This document shows, piece by piece, positions 1-10,714 of a DNA stretch of 64,000 bases. The stretch is from Dimargaris cristalligena (lineage: Eukaryota > Kickxellomycota > Dimargaritomycetes > Dimargaritales > Dimargaritaceae): assembly GCA_027576995.1 (NCBI GenBank), contig JANBQC010000013.1:1-64000 (forward strand), given 5' to 3'. Each line of letters starts with the position of its first letter. The stretch's first letter is position 1. The position numbers and the translations under genes are program-made. The notes below the pieces were generated by a model. That model did no database searches, was not told where the DNA came from, and saw only the letters and a list, made by a program, of their open reading frames with translations.

Positions 1-17
1 TTTAAGTGACATGCATA

Positions 18-155
18 TGGGTGAACTTCGACCTGGTTGTATAGGATCTTAACTGATATATGTAGGGGGAAATAAGCAGTAAATTCATATTCAACCACTG
101 ATGTTTGCCTCATCCAACGTATATTTGGTTATATAGCCTGGTAGAACATCTCCCA
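18..155. mobile_element. MITE-like element, copy 1 (degenerate, possibly ending at 191)
   Basis: This copy starts TGGGTGAACTTC after a TA at 16-17 and carries the interior block shared with three other copies (CAACCACTG then TTTGCCTCATCCAACG). An inverted right terminus ends CTCCCA at 155, giving 138 bp, the same length as copies 3 and 4. The right flank there is GA, not TA. A second right-terminus-like block (CGTAATACAGCC ... ACTCCCA) ends at 191 and is followed by TA. The inserted unit may therefore really be 18-191. It is the most diverged of the four copies. Confidence 0.7.
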
Positions 156-504
156 GATAATTCGTAATACAGCCTCATTGGACCACTCCCATATTTATAT
201 ATTGGCTCATATAATCCATTTGGAATACATATGTAGTTTATTGCGTATAATATATGGCCAAACAAGGCTATAGTATTGAAATATGTTGGCCTAGAAAGCC
301 GAAAATCACCTTACATATCCACGAGAAGCTAAATGAATAATAATTTGTAGATTTGTAAGGTAATGCATAATGGGATGCATCAGTACTCCCCCCCCAGCAA
401 CAACAAAAAAGAAGGCTGTGGTGTTAATTGATAGAAGGAGGCTACTATGAATAAACGATGTGCGGCTAATTAATATCACTCAGCTCCGCCTAATTTACCG
501 CCGA
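156..504. other. AT-rich 3' flank of TBCD
   Basis: This is the downstream side of the minus-strand TBCD gene, whose stop codon is at 505. It begins with a second right-terminus-like block of the MITE family (about 161-191). It also holds a run of nine C at about 388-396. I see no coding potential in it. Confidence 0.5.
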
Positions 505-3500
505 TTAGGCCTTCTTGGGAGCAACAACCGGTTTAGGAACTTGGAGATAATCATAGAGGTTCATCCGGACCGCCCGTGTTTGGGCAGTCGGTTGCTTCCA
601 GGCCGTATCGGTGATATAGCTCTCAAACTCCAAATCCTCCGGTCTGGGGTACAGTACCGTGAAGCAAAGGCTCATGTAAAGATGATCCGCTGCCGCCTGT
701 CGGATCACAGGGAACGGATGGGCCAAAAACCCGAGCAAATGGGGCAGGATTTTAGCCCGCAATTCGGACGAGTGGCTTAATAAGTGACTGTAAATGGCTA
801 CGGTGGAGGTGAGTCGTTTGGTATCCCGCGTTTGGTAGTTTTCCTTGCGGATCTGCACGAGAAGTTTCGCCAATGACACCACCGATACGGTATTTAAGGC
901 CCCCGCCTCGGTTAAAACATTCAGTGCACTGTAGATGGGGTGAACAATCCGATCGTCGCGGTTGTATTCGGTAAGCAGTTCGGTCACTTGCTGAAGGACC
1001 GTGTCAGGATCGGTGGTGGCGGCCACTGCCTCAGTTTCAGCCGGAGGAGCCGAGGCGGACTGGGCAGCATCCACCAAGATTTGGATGAAACTAGCACTGG
1101 CCACCCCACGTAGGTGATCCAGGGGGGAACCGGTACTGATCAGAAGGCCTAATATAACATCCCGTCGGAAGGACGGGGTATGAACCAGTTGGCTCATCCG
1201 CGCCAGCACTTGAGCGGGTGCGTCCCAGTAAAAGGCGGCCGTACCAGCTTGGGGAATCGCTTCCAACAGTGAGGACCGCTGGGGGCCTACGAGATTGGGC
1301 ATTTCGCCCGCTTCCACCAAACAAGGGGAGCGACGATCGGACAATAGGTAGGCGGGGTAAGCCACCTGAGGCTCCGCTGAAATAATAGGTGTTGTATCCT
1401 CCTTCTCCCCGTCTGAGCTCCTGTCTTTCAAAGGCAAGTCCGGTTGGGGAACATTATAGTAGCCATACAGAAGATAGGCTAAAGTATCCCCGGCCGCAAT
1501 CCGCAACCGGTCCATTTTTTCGAACACTAGCCGAATCAGCGTACTGATAATCTGCCGGTGACATTCGACCAGAACGGGCTGCTGGGTTAAAAGCAACTCC
1601 GGCACTTGGGGCAGCACGAACCGGACGAGCTCAGTAGCTGCTTTACGAACATGGGAACCCACGTCACCCCGGTTGTCCGTTGTATAGTCGTTGAGGGCCG
1701 GGATTAAAATACGGAAAATGGATTCCCATTGGTCAGCGGTTAAATATTCGGCAGCGGTTTGGGTGGACTCGGCTAGTTGGATAAATAGTTGGCGCAAAAC
1801 GATCAAGGCATTCTCTTTCAGCTCGACGGTGGATTTGGGGGCCTTGGTTGGGTCAACGAATAACGATTCCAGGGCCCGAATGACTTGGCCACCCTGCTCC
1901 TTCGACTCCGCAAGCTGAAAGGATCCTAGCGCCAGGCAAAAACCACGCCGAGTCGATGGAGGCTGGCCGGGTTCCAAGTGTTGACAATAGGTAACTAGGC
2001 GGCTAGCCGAGACTTGGCTGAACTGGCGATAATACCAGTAAAGTGCTTCGCAGGCCTTAGTGTGGAGAGTGCCTTCAGGTCGGGCTAACACGGATTCCAG
2101 GAGTTCAACCCAGGGCGTGGCAAGTGAAGCTGGCACGGAATGCCAGTTGGCTTGAAGAATTTGGCCTATATAGTCACAGAGGGCCGCCCAGGTTATATCG
2201 GAACCGAAATCGGCCAAATAGGTAGGGGAAATTCCAGTGGGGATGTGCGTGAGCAACTGGGACGGTTTCATGGGCAAGAGTCACAATGCGAATTAGCGGG
2301 CAGTATACAAAAAAATAGTGAAGAGGATAACGTAAGTAATCATTCCAGGTATTTTGATAGGCCTTATATGGTCAACAAATCCTGTATCTATTATTGCCTG
2401 ATAGAACACAGAAGTATAGTGATACAAGTACAGAAAACCTACCTCGACCAATTCGGAGGATAAATCGGGAATAGATTCAGTCCTAGCAGAGGCCAAAGCA
2501 GCCAAAACCCGGTAAGTTGCACCTGCAACCACTAGGCCACCATGGCGTTCAATAAGACCGGTGGATTGGCAAGCCTTCAATGCTTGGGGTAAGTGTGCAT
2601 TAACCACAGCTTCCACGGCAAAGGGGACCAGCAGCGCCACCGCCTCTCCCGCCAGATCGCGCATCCGGGCATCCCAGTGAACCATGGTAGTGGAATATAG
2701 ATGGGCCAAGAGAGCCCCGGCGTACTCGGGATACTCGGCGACTTCCACCGAGACTTTAAGAAACGCGTTCTGAATGTTACTTAAGGAAAAGTAGTCGGCT
2801 TTGGTCATTATTGCAATCCCATGGGGGAAGATGCCCTACGGATGGAAGGTGGGACAATTAATTGAATGATATAGAATCGAGTGCGACGAGGTTAAATATA
2901 GCTCTTGGAATAATCGAAATAGTAGATTGGCAGGACTCTGAATAGCGGAATGGTATATATATATATAAACACCCAGTCCTGGAAAACATCCCCTCATACG
3001 ATGCTGGATCCACTGCAGTGCCAATATACTGCCAAGGTTGAGTGCTTCATCATAACAATGTCTGAAACCAAGGGGGTTCTTCACTGAGTAACTTACATTA
3101 CGTCCGACATGTTCCTGGAATGCGGCACTGGCAGCTCGACGCACATGAATTTCCCGGTCGAATAAGGCTACTGTAACCAAGGCCTGCGCCAATTCCAACC
3201 CGAATTCAGCCAAAACAGCCGCGGGGTAAGCGCGGGCCAAGGACCACAGCACGTAACTGGCGGCATCCCGGACATTCGATCCCACCGAATGCGATCCCCG
3301 TTTCAAATCAAAGTGGAGGGCGCGTAAAACCCAGGGCATATATGCGCGCACCCCATCGGGCAGGAGAAGCCCTTTGCGGATCAGTTCGGCTAGGGCTAAA
3401 CAGGCCCCGTGCCAAGTAGCTTCCGAGACCCCCCGCAAGTCCACCTGGCGGATGATTGCAGGCGTCCAGTCGTCCTGATCTTCGGGAAGCACGATGTCCT

Positions 3501-5345
3501 CGGCGAATAGGCCCAAAATACACTGGATGACTTCCTGTCCGAAGGCCTGGGGCAGTCGGAAAGTGACTCGACCAATACCTTTGGCCGCCGACCAGCGCAC
3601 AATCGTGTCTTTATCCTGGAGGCGGGTTAGGAGCATTTGGATAATGTCCTCCAATAACTCTTGGTGCTCCAGGTCTTCGTCATCAGGGAAGGCATCATTC
3701 TCCGCACTCAGGTCGGCATCTCCCGTCACCAACTCACCGGATGCCGCCTCGGCCTTCCCGGTATCGCTGCCCTGCAGGTTAGCGGTCAGGCTACGGTGGC
3801 CCAGTTGGTAGCGCCAGGGTGCAATCTGGGGCTTTAGGCAGGCCAGGCCTACCTGTTGCACTAATTTGGTAACCAATTTACGCGTCACCGATTGATTCTC
3901 GTAGTTTTCATGCGTGGCCAATTGGCCCAAGAGGGGTTCCATGATAGCAATGGTTGGGGCGACTCGCTGCCGGTCACCCAGCTTATACAGGTAATTGAGG
4001 GAACAGATGATACCGTTGGTCAGGAAAATATCCGAAGTGGTTTGTAACTGGTGACAGGCCCATTCCATATGTTTGGGTAACTGGGATGCCGCAACATCTT
4101 TACGATTGATCAGTCGGCTGAGAAGGAGAGCCGAACTGACTGATTCGCGGGTGGAGGACGAGAGATAGGAGCGCGCCGTGTCGAGCATATGGTCAATGAG
4201 ATCCTAACAAGTGGGTGGAAAATAGTGCAGCCGGCCAAATACCAAGGTTAGTCTTGTGGTGGACGCTAGGAACCCGCCATAACAAAATGCCGCCCACGGA
4301 TTTAGATGGGCCTACAGGGCCCGCGGTATACCCTATTGAAATAAGTGGCGGAGTTACCTGTTTATAGAGTTTTTGAGCAAACCCACTGTCAAGAGACCGA
4401 AGGTCAAACGGGACCATACATAGCAGTGAGAGCCAAAGTTGAGTGATATACCGACTGGTCCATAATGAGCGAACATGGCGAGGATGCGCCATAAGAAGGA
4501 AATACACCAGTTCTAATTCGCTGACATCGTGCCGGAAGAACTTCACTAAGGGACATGTTCAATGGGTAATATTATAGCAGGGTTCCCTTACATGAGTGAT
4601 TACAAATTATTATTAAATATAATCCAAACAAAATGAGTTTTAGTACTTGCAGCGCTTTAATAAACGGACGAGGGAGGATCGCCCATGGTACTTACGTATA
4701 GTCTTATAGCCCCGAACTTTGGTTAGTTGATAAAGAATTTGGAAAGCGGGGGCGCAGGCCACTAGGTACCGGGTAAATGGGCTGTTGGCCAGGGAGAGCG
4801 AGTCGGCCGATGTATGAGGGGAGCTTTCGCACCATTTCTCCCAGGCTTGGGCAAACGACCCCACCACTCTTTCCAAATACAGCATAATCGGACTAATTAT
4901 AGGTTCCAGGACGGGGTCTAGAATGGAGGGCAGTTCCTGGTACGGGTTCAGCTGTTGAGGGAGTAAGGGACATGGGTGTTGATAGCAAATAAATGATCCG
5001 AGGGGGGTTATAATATTTGATCAGGTCTCGAGATAGCCTATTTAGAAGGGGTGGCGGGTCTAGTTATTCTTTTCGGGGAATTATCGGGCTTATGGCTGGG
5101 AAAATCGGCCCAACTACGGTAAGCAAACCTACATGGAGGATTAGTGGCTGTGTAGCTGACTCGACTCGATTCATTTGGGACGCAAAGTGCTCCTCGGGAC
5201 TTAGGCCCGAAGCACCAGCGGCCTCGCCCTGGAGGCCCGAGGAGGAAATCAGGGTCGAGTACTCCGCGAGTACCTCTTGCAGAGTGGTGAGAAACCCCTC
5301 GAGGTTATAAAAGAACGGGATGTCCGTCGAACCCTGGGTGTCCAT
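505..5345 (-). CDS. TBCD: Tubulin-specific chaperone D (tubulin folding cofactor D)
   Basis: Six exons on the minus strand: 5345-5133, 4951-4696, 4545-4358, 4203-3097, 2835-2443 and 2256-505. All joints are GT-AG with matching phase, giving about 1302 aa. Cofactor D captures beta-tubulin and, with cofactors E and C, builds the alpha/beta heterodimer; it also acts as a GAP for tubulin and Arl2. It is a large HEAT/ARM-repeat solenoid. Family-diagnostic stretches are visible: DTARSYLSSSTRESVSSALL at the start of exon 4, DKDTIVRWSAAKGIGRVTFR, RDAASYVLWSLARAYP, and FPHGIAIMTKADYFSLSN at the exon 4/5 junction. The start MDTQGSTDIPFF at 5345 is the first ATG of the open frame. The protein is somewhat longer than I expect for the family, with an acidic insert near SAENDAFPDDEDLEHQE. 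Identity is secure; the exact N-terminus is less so. Confidence 0.93.
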
Positions 5346-6265
5346 GTCGGGCAGATGCTTAAGTATTTGGACAACAAAGAAAAGGTTTAGAAGAGACTGA
5401 AATAACGTTGAATGAAAAAGTCGAAGAAAGTGGAGTTGGACAGAAGCAGGTTAGGGAAGCTTCGAATTCTTCGGTTGTAGGGTTTTGGCCACTAGGAGAG
5501 ATGAGGGAATAAAAGAGGTGGGTTTTATAGTGGAATAATATTAACTGGTAAGAAACTCCGACTTCCTTGTACCCACGAAACCAAGGGAACCTTCAGCATA
5601 CGTGGGCAGCAGCCTACTAGATATATCTAAGTCTAATTACATGGCCCACTAGACTGCCATGCACATGCCCCACATTCAACCCCGGCGTATTGCACATACC
5701 GTGGCTAAACAATAGGACATTGTATAAGGTATTCAAGCAGTGAAAATACATATACCATCACCAGTCCCCAAACTTGATCTGGAGGCTGCTCGGCTTTCAA
5801 GTGTGATGCCTATTTGGGGCTGAGACCCCCGAACACCTTAGTAGCCCAGCTCGGGGATATAAACCAAGTAATTCCCCAAACCAAGTTTACGCAACGGTGT
5901 TTTGGAAATGGTTTTACAATGCGTGTCTTTTATTATCGAGATATATGTATAAATATGGGTGAAGTTCAGCTTGGTTGTATAAGGTTTTAAACGATATGTG
6001 TATGGGAAAATCGGCGGGATGTTTATTTTCAACCAGTAGTACTTTACTTGCCTCATCAAATGGATTTTTCGTTATACATCCCTGTTGAATTACTCCCATA
6101 TGTTCAACTGAATGACTCCGTGCGATTAATGTACGATCCAAGTCGCCTGGGTGGGCGCATATCAAATAAATATATATATAAGAATATATGAAGTAGCCAG
6201 GGAGGGGTTCCGGGCTTGGTAAAAGTCAGATGGACTTTCAAAGAGGGTAGACTATAATAAGCGCA
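5346..6265. other. Intergenic region between TBCD and the 7TM gene
   Basis: This is the 5' flank of TBCD and the 3' flank of the 7TM gene, both on the minus strand. Apart from the MITE copy at 5956-6098, I see only AT-rich sequence with short (AT)n tracts around 5940 and 6167-6190. No credible coding exon is present. Confidence 0.5.
5956..6098. mobile_element. MITE-like element, copy 2
   Basis: The element is 143 bp, starting TGGGTGAAGTTCAGC and ending TTACTCCCA. It is flanked on both sides by TA (5954-5955 and 6099-6100), consistent with a TA target-site duplication. The inner ends read TTGTATAAGG on the left and CGTTATAC on the right, which are near inverse complements. The interior shares TTTTCAACCAGT, CCTCATCAAATGGA and TTTTTCGTTATAC with the other copies. 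It has no coding capacity. It lies about 170 bp downstream of the 7TM gene. Confidence 0.85.
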
Positions 6266-7411
6266 TTAATATGGTGGGGGCGGGGGGATACGGGAAAGTG
6301 AAGGGGAACGGGGCGAGGAAGGCACTCCGCTGGCCTTCTCGGGGTCCAGGTTAAGGTTGATAGACGAGCTGCGATACCGGGAGGCCATGACGCTGCGCTG
6401 GTCATCCCGGATGGATGAACCGAACCCGTCCGTCTCTAACCGATCGTGGAATTCCTGTAGGTATTTCTCGCGATTAAAGAAGAACCCGTAAAGGGGCAGA
6501 AGCGTCAGGGCCCAGAAGAATACATTGGTGCTGGCTATCGTAACCAGTTGGTAGGCCAGGCGAAACCACGCCGAAGAGTGGGACGACGACGCACTGCTGG
6601 GATAATCGGACCACACTTTGTTCATGCACAATAGGACCAGCACCACCACCGTCATAATCGTGGTGGCTACGGTACTGTAAAAGGTTTCCTGGTCCTCGTT
6701 GAACGAGACCTTGTTGTGGCGGTTCAACACAGCGAGAACAATCAAGACCGAGTTCAATAGGATCCAATTGGCGGCCAACAGATAGTGGTAAGCGGCAGCC
6801 GGAGTGCAGGACCACTGCTCGATGACCAGGGACCCCGTGACACTGAGGTCGTGGTTGCCAATGGAGGTGCCCAGCCCGGCATTTAATAGACCGGGGTACC
6901 CGAAACTCGAGCCCATGGCCAGCACTATCGACGGAACGGCCAGGACCATAATAGGGATGTTGAACTTCAGTCCAGTGGCCGGGGATTTGCGCACTAGAAT
7001 CTGGTAGAGGGTGAGAAGCCGGTAGATCTGAGCCAGCAGGAAAATATCGTGCCCCACAAAGACCATGAGCCATGGGAACACCCACCGGCAGACGGGTGAC
7101 GCGGAGACCAGGGTGGTGGTGGCGGTGGGGTCCGAACTCCCCAGGGCCGAGGCCGGCAGAAAATTCGCCAGAGTGGATGTGATCCAGAAGACCAAGCTGG
7201 TCAAAAGGACCAGTCCTACCACATTAGTATTCTTGGTTCTAAAGGGCAAAAAGCGACGCCTCTGGGTCACTAGCACCAAGTAAGCACCGATATCAACTAA
7301 ATAGAGAACTATACCGACACCGGCCATAATATACCCGGCAGTGTGGTTGGTCGAGGCATCAACGCTGCTGTTGTTGGCCGGTGTGAGTTCAGCAATTTGG
7401 CGGACCCACAT
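6266..7411 (-). CDS. Seven-transmembrane receptor-like membrane protein
   Basis: A single-exon frame of 381 aa. Seven hydrophobic segments are visible, at roughly residues 27-50, 64-86, 108-130, 152-172, 207-228, 246-264 and 288-312. The N-terminus is short and outside-like, with N-glycosylation sequons (NNSS, NHTA). The third loop region is basic or polar (RHNKVSFNEDQETF). A cytoplasmic-like tail follows, ending in a Ser/Pro-rich stretch and PPPPPY. The topology fits a G-protein-coupled receptor or a related fungal 7TM/RGS-type sensor, but I recognise no family signature and no RGS domain. The start at 7411 follows an AT-rich leader; no upstream exon is evident. Role (signal reception at the plasma membrane) is inference from topology only. 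Confidence 0.75.
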   Translation of the reverse strand: MWVRQIAELTPANNSSVDASTNHTAGYIMAGVGIVLYLVDIGAYLVLVTQRRRFLPFRTKNTNVVGLVLLTSLVFWITSTLANFLPASALGSSDPTATTTLVSASPVCRWVFPWLMVFVGHDIFLLAQIYRLLTLYQILVRKSPATGLKFNIPIMVLAVPSIVLAMGSSFGYPGLLNAGLGTSIGNHDLSVTGSLVIEQWSCTPAAAYHYLLAANWILLNSVLIVLAVLNRHNKVSFNEDQETFYSTVATTIMTVVVLVLLCMNKVWSDYPSSASSSHSSAWFRLAYQLVTIASTNVFFWALTLLPLYGFFFNREKYLQEFHDRLETDGFGSSIRDDQRSVMASRYRSSSINLNLDPEKASGVPSSPRSPSLSRIPPPPPY

Positions 7412-10400
7412 AATTATAATTATAATAGAAAATAAGTAGATATAGTAGGGAGGATATAGTGTTGTTGGGGTATATATGGGATATAATTAAATATCGGGCA
7501 TGGGGGGCCCCGGCCAGCTAGACTAAAGTCAGTCTAAAATAGCTAGAATCCAGAGATGACCTAGAGATAAATTAAGGCAACTATAGACGAAGTTTTTAGA
7601 CGAGAGAGGTACTTAGTGTGAGGTAAGATTGGAAATTAAACCGGGTGGTTGAAGTACACCCTTCCATGGAGCGGGCGGGGTGCCCCTTTTAATAGATTTT
7701 GAGCTGTCTCCAATGGCTGGGGATTCCCGAGATGAGAGAAAACGGAGATTATAGCAGACAGTGAGAGCTGGGAAATTGGTACTGAAAGAAGATCAACGCA
7801 AAAACCATATCCAAAGGGATGGCAATGAGAAAGGCCGTTGTAGCAAGTGAATAATGAGTATTTGAGGGCGATGAAAGGCGGAATATCTTGGAGTCGGAAT
7901 TTCGGGACCTTCAATTTTCCATATACTAGCAAAGGCAGAGACTAAATGGTGCTAAGCGCCGTGTCTTCCATGTCCAACGGTAAACAAAGCGACCCACATG
8001 AATCTAGTAGATTGTGAGGTGGGGCCACGAGGGGAGAGATACAAGGCGGATATAAATTATATACAACGGAGCGCCGTAAGACCTGAAATGACCAGTCTAT
8101 GCAACTGCTTCGACTGGTCCGAGTGGGGTGCATGCCGAAGGGCTCTACTACCAGGGGGGTAAGCCCACCAAATTCTTGGAAACTGGTCCAGGCCGATGCG
8201 GAAAGCGAGCGATTGCCCCCCAATCAAAAAGCACTGGCTCACGAACTGGTCAGAAGAAAAGTACGTCAGTCACAACAGGGGCACAGCAGTGACACTTACT
8301 AGCAGTAGTTCAGGTCAGACAGGAGGCCAACCACTGAAACAGGCTAGTCAGAAGGCTAACAAGCTTGGCTGAACAAGGAAGTGTTCCATTGGCTCGGCGA
8401 ACGAGGGACGAAGTGGGCAGGGGGTTATGATTCACGGTGCAGACCGGTAAATTGAGAATATTTACGGGCCCACCGTATACAACACCACCTGCGGGTACTC
8501 CGGTATACCAAAAACAGGTAAGTAAATATACCTGATGTTGTGCGAGAGTCGGTGCATGAGGAAGGATGGAGGAGCCTGTTCTACCGGCTTTTTTGAAGGG
8601 GGGAAGAACAGCATTAAGCCTAAAGGAAAGAGTGGCAAGTCAGGGTGGTCAAATAGGGGTGTTGATCGTATGCGTGGAGAGGCGAGAAGCGGTTGTTCGT
8701 TGGGCAGTCAGTGGTAACTCATACAAATCTGTAAGCCCCCTTGTGACAATGGACAGCCAACCTGAATTGTATGAGCCTCTTGAGCCACTACCACTGTTTA
8801 AAGGGTCTTTTCGGGGTTTATCTTGGAAGCCCGTTAAATCGAAGGAGGGAAGGTGACACCGTTTCCTTACCTGCAGCCTAGTTACCTAGTTCGCGGCTTC
8901 AGTATACACCACTACACCAATGAGCTCGTCTTGCACCCAAGCTGCCTAAATGGATATAAACGGCATTTTCCCCAAAAACCTACAGATATAAAGGGGGTTC
9001 AGATGAGAAATACGCTAAGAATAATTAGGGTTTAGCAAGGCCTCGGTGACGAAAAACTCAGGACCCAGTCGCTAATCCTTAAAGGATACCCCATGGCGGT
9101 CTGTCTTCCGATTATAAGGGGACCGCCTTCCACGTAAAACTAGGCGAGTTTTTAGGTAGACAATGCATCTAATGGTTATTGTCGCTAGCAGAAAGGAAAC
9201 CTTTGGTAGGCCATTATAAACTGAGTGCAGAGGAGCCATATCCTTTGTGGGGCTTTGGTCGATTGTGCCATTCCGCCCATGGCCGGTCCAGCTGAGTCGC
9301 CCCATAGTACCCAAGTTGGACTTATTTGGAGTCCTGTTTATCATGGGGCACCCATTTTCACAGCCATATTCCTCTGCACATCGATTTGCCATGAGACGAT
9401 CCTGTCAAGTTTGGTAGGCAGGCCGATAGTCTACCTAAATGGGCCTGGGACAGGGCCAGAGCTCTTCTGCTTGGGAGTTGCCTTGTTGACCGACTGACTT
9501 GTCTTCCACAGTATTCCCGGCGGTTTAGGTATGAATGATGAGGCCTCCGTGCAATTAGTTACACGCGCCCAGCACCAGTGTTTGTCGGCTAATTTTAGTA
9601 GAGTGTTGTTTATCTCCCCGCCTTTGATGGAGAGTAGTGGATCCCAATAAACCCTCTACTAAGACCTTGGCTTGCCCCAACCTTTTTGTATAGAGTATAT
9701 CGTGGATTTGTAAATAGAAATCGCTACATGCGGTTTAGGCTAATTGTAGCTATATTGGCGAGTAAATAAACCAAGCCGGAGAGAATGGTTTGCTCAACGG
9801 CGGGAATCGGCATAATAAGTTGATGGGAGGCCAGGGCTGCGGGGTGCTACCAGTTGAGGGAATGCGGATTTCCTGGTTCCTGGGATATCCTGCTCATTAA
9901 AAATGATTATATCTCCTGTGATATGGAAGAATTAGTGACCGCGTTCCAATGTATACCTGAGCGGCAAGAATTGCCCATCCAAATAATTCTGGGAATGTCC
10001 AATTCCGGTCGATGGAAGCAAGCGAGGGTGCGCATTCAGGAGACGCTGGAGTAAGCCGAAGTGTAATTGGACCAGAAGTCTTATAACAAGCAGCAGTGCA
10101 ACAAGGGATTTTAGCCGCCAGCCTCCGTTTAATGAATTTGAACCCGTCTTTTTATATTTTCAGAATATAGAATGTCAAAAAAGGTGTCCGTAACAAGGGC
10201 GAGTAAATCATTAAAGATATACTCCAGTGGCCAAAAAGCAAGCACCAAGGTTAAGATGGGTCTGAGCTGAAGTACCAATAAGCTACCTAGGAGATTGGCC
10301 CGGCCCTGGTGGTGGAAGTGGACAGCATATTATAAGAGTAAGCAATTATTGTTGCCAGCTGCGCCGAAGCTCCTTCACCCCTCCTGTGATGTCACCCAAC

Positions 10401-10714
10401 GTCAGGGGCAGCCGGTTTCTGGGCACAGTTTCATGGGGAACCTCCCCACCCAGTGACCCGGCTGACTGCATAGACCCAGTTTTGCCTAACGAGAGAGAAA
10501 GAGAGAGTCTAGGGCAGCGTGTGCCATTCGGTAGACGGAAGGCGGTACCGAGCTATTTTCGACTCCATTCTCAAAATATAGCCTTCTACCAGCCGAATAT
10601 TGTGTTTCCGACTCCTACAATTACCCAACTCTTTACACATTGCCCAGTTATTCTGAATTAAGCCGAAACCCTCTTTTTCGAACCACCTGCCCCATTTCCC
10701 CTCGCCCGATTACC
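7412..10714. other. 3.3 kb gene-poor spacer
   Basis: This region separates the 7TM gene (start codon at 7411, minus strand) from the GNL1-type GTPase gene (start 10715, plus strand), so it is a divergent promoter region. Open frames here are at most about 106 codons, lack the GC-rich codon pattern of neighbouring genes and match nothing I recognise. A short GA microsatellite lies near 10494-10508. No tRNA, snRNA or MITE copy was found by eye. Confidence 0.4.

Noticed and set aside
6474..7085. 203-codon frame inside the 7TM gene
   Set aside because: It is in another frame of the same strand, with erratic composition, while the 7TM frame shows seven clear hydrophobic segments.
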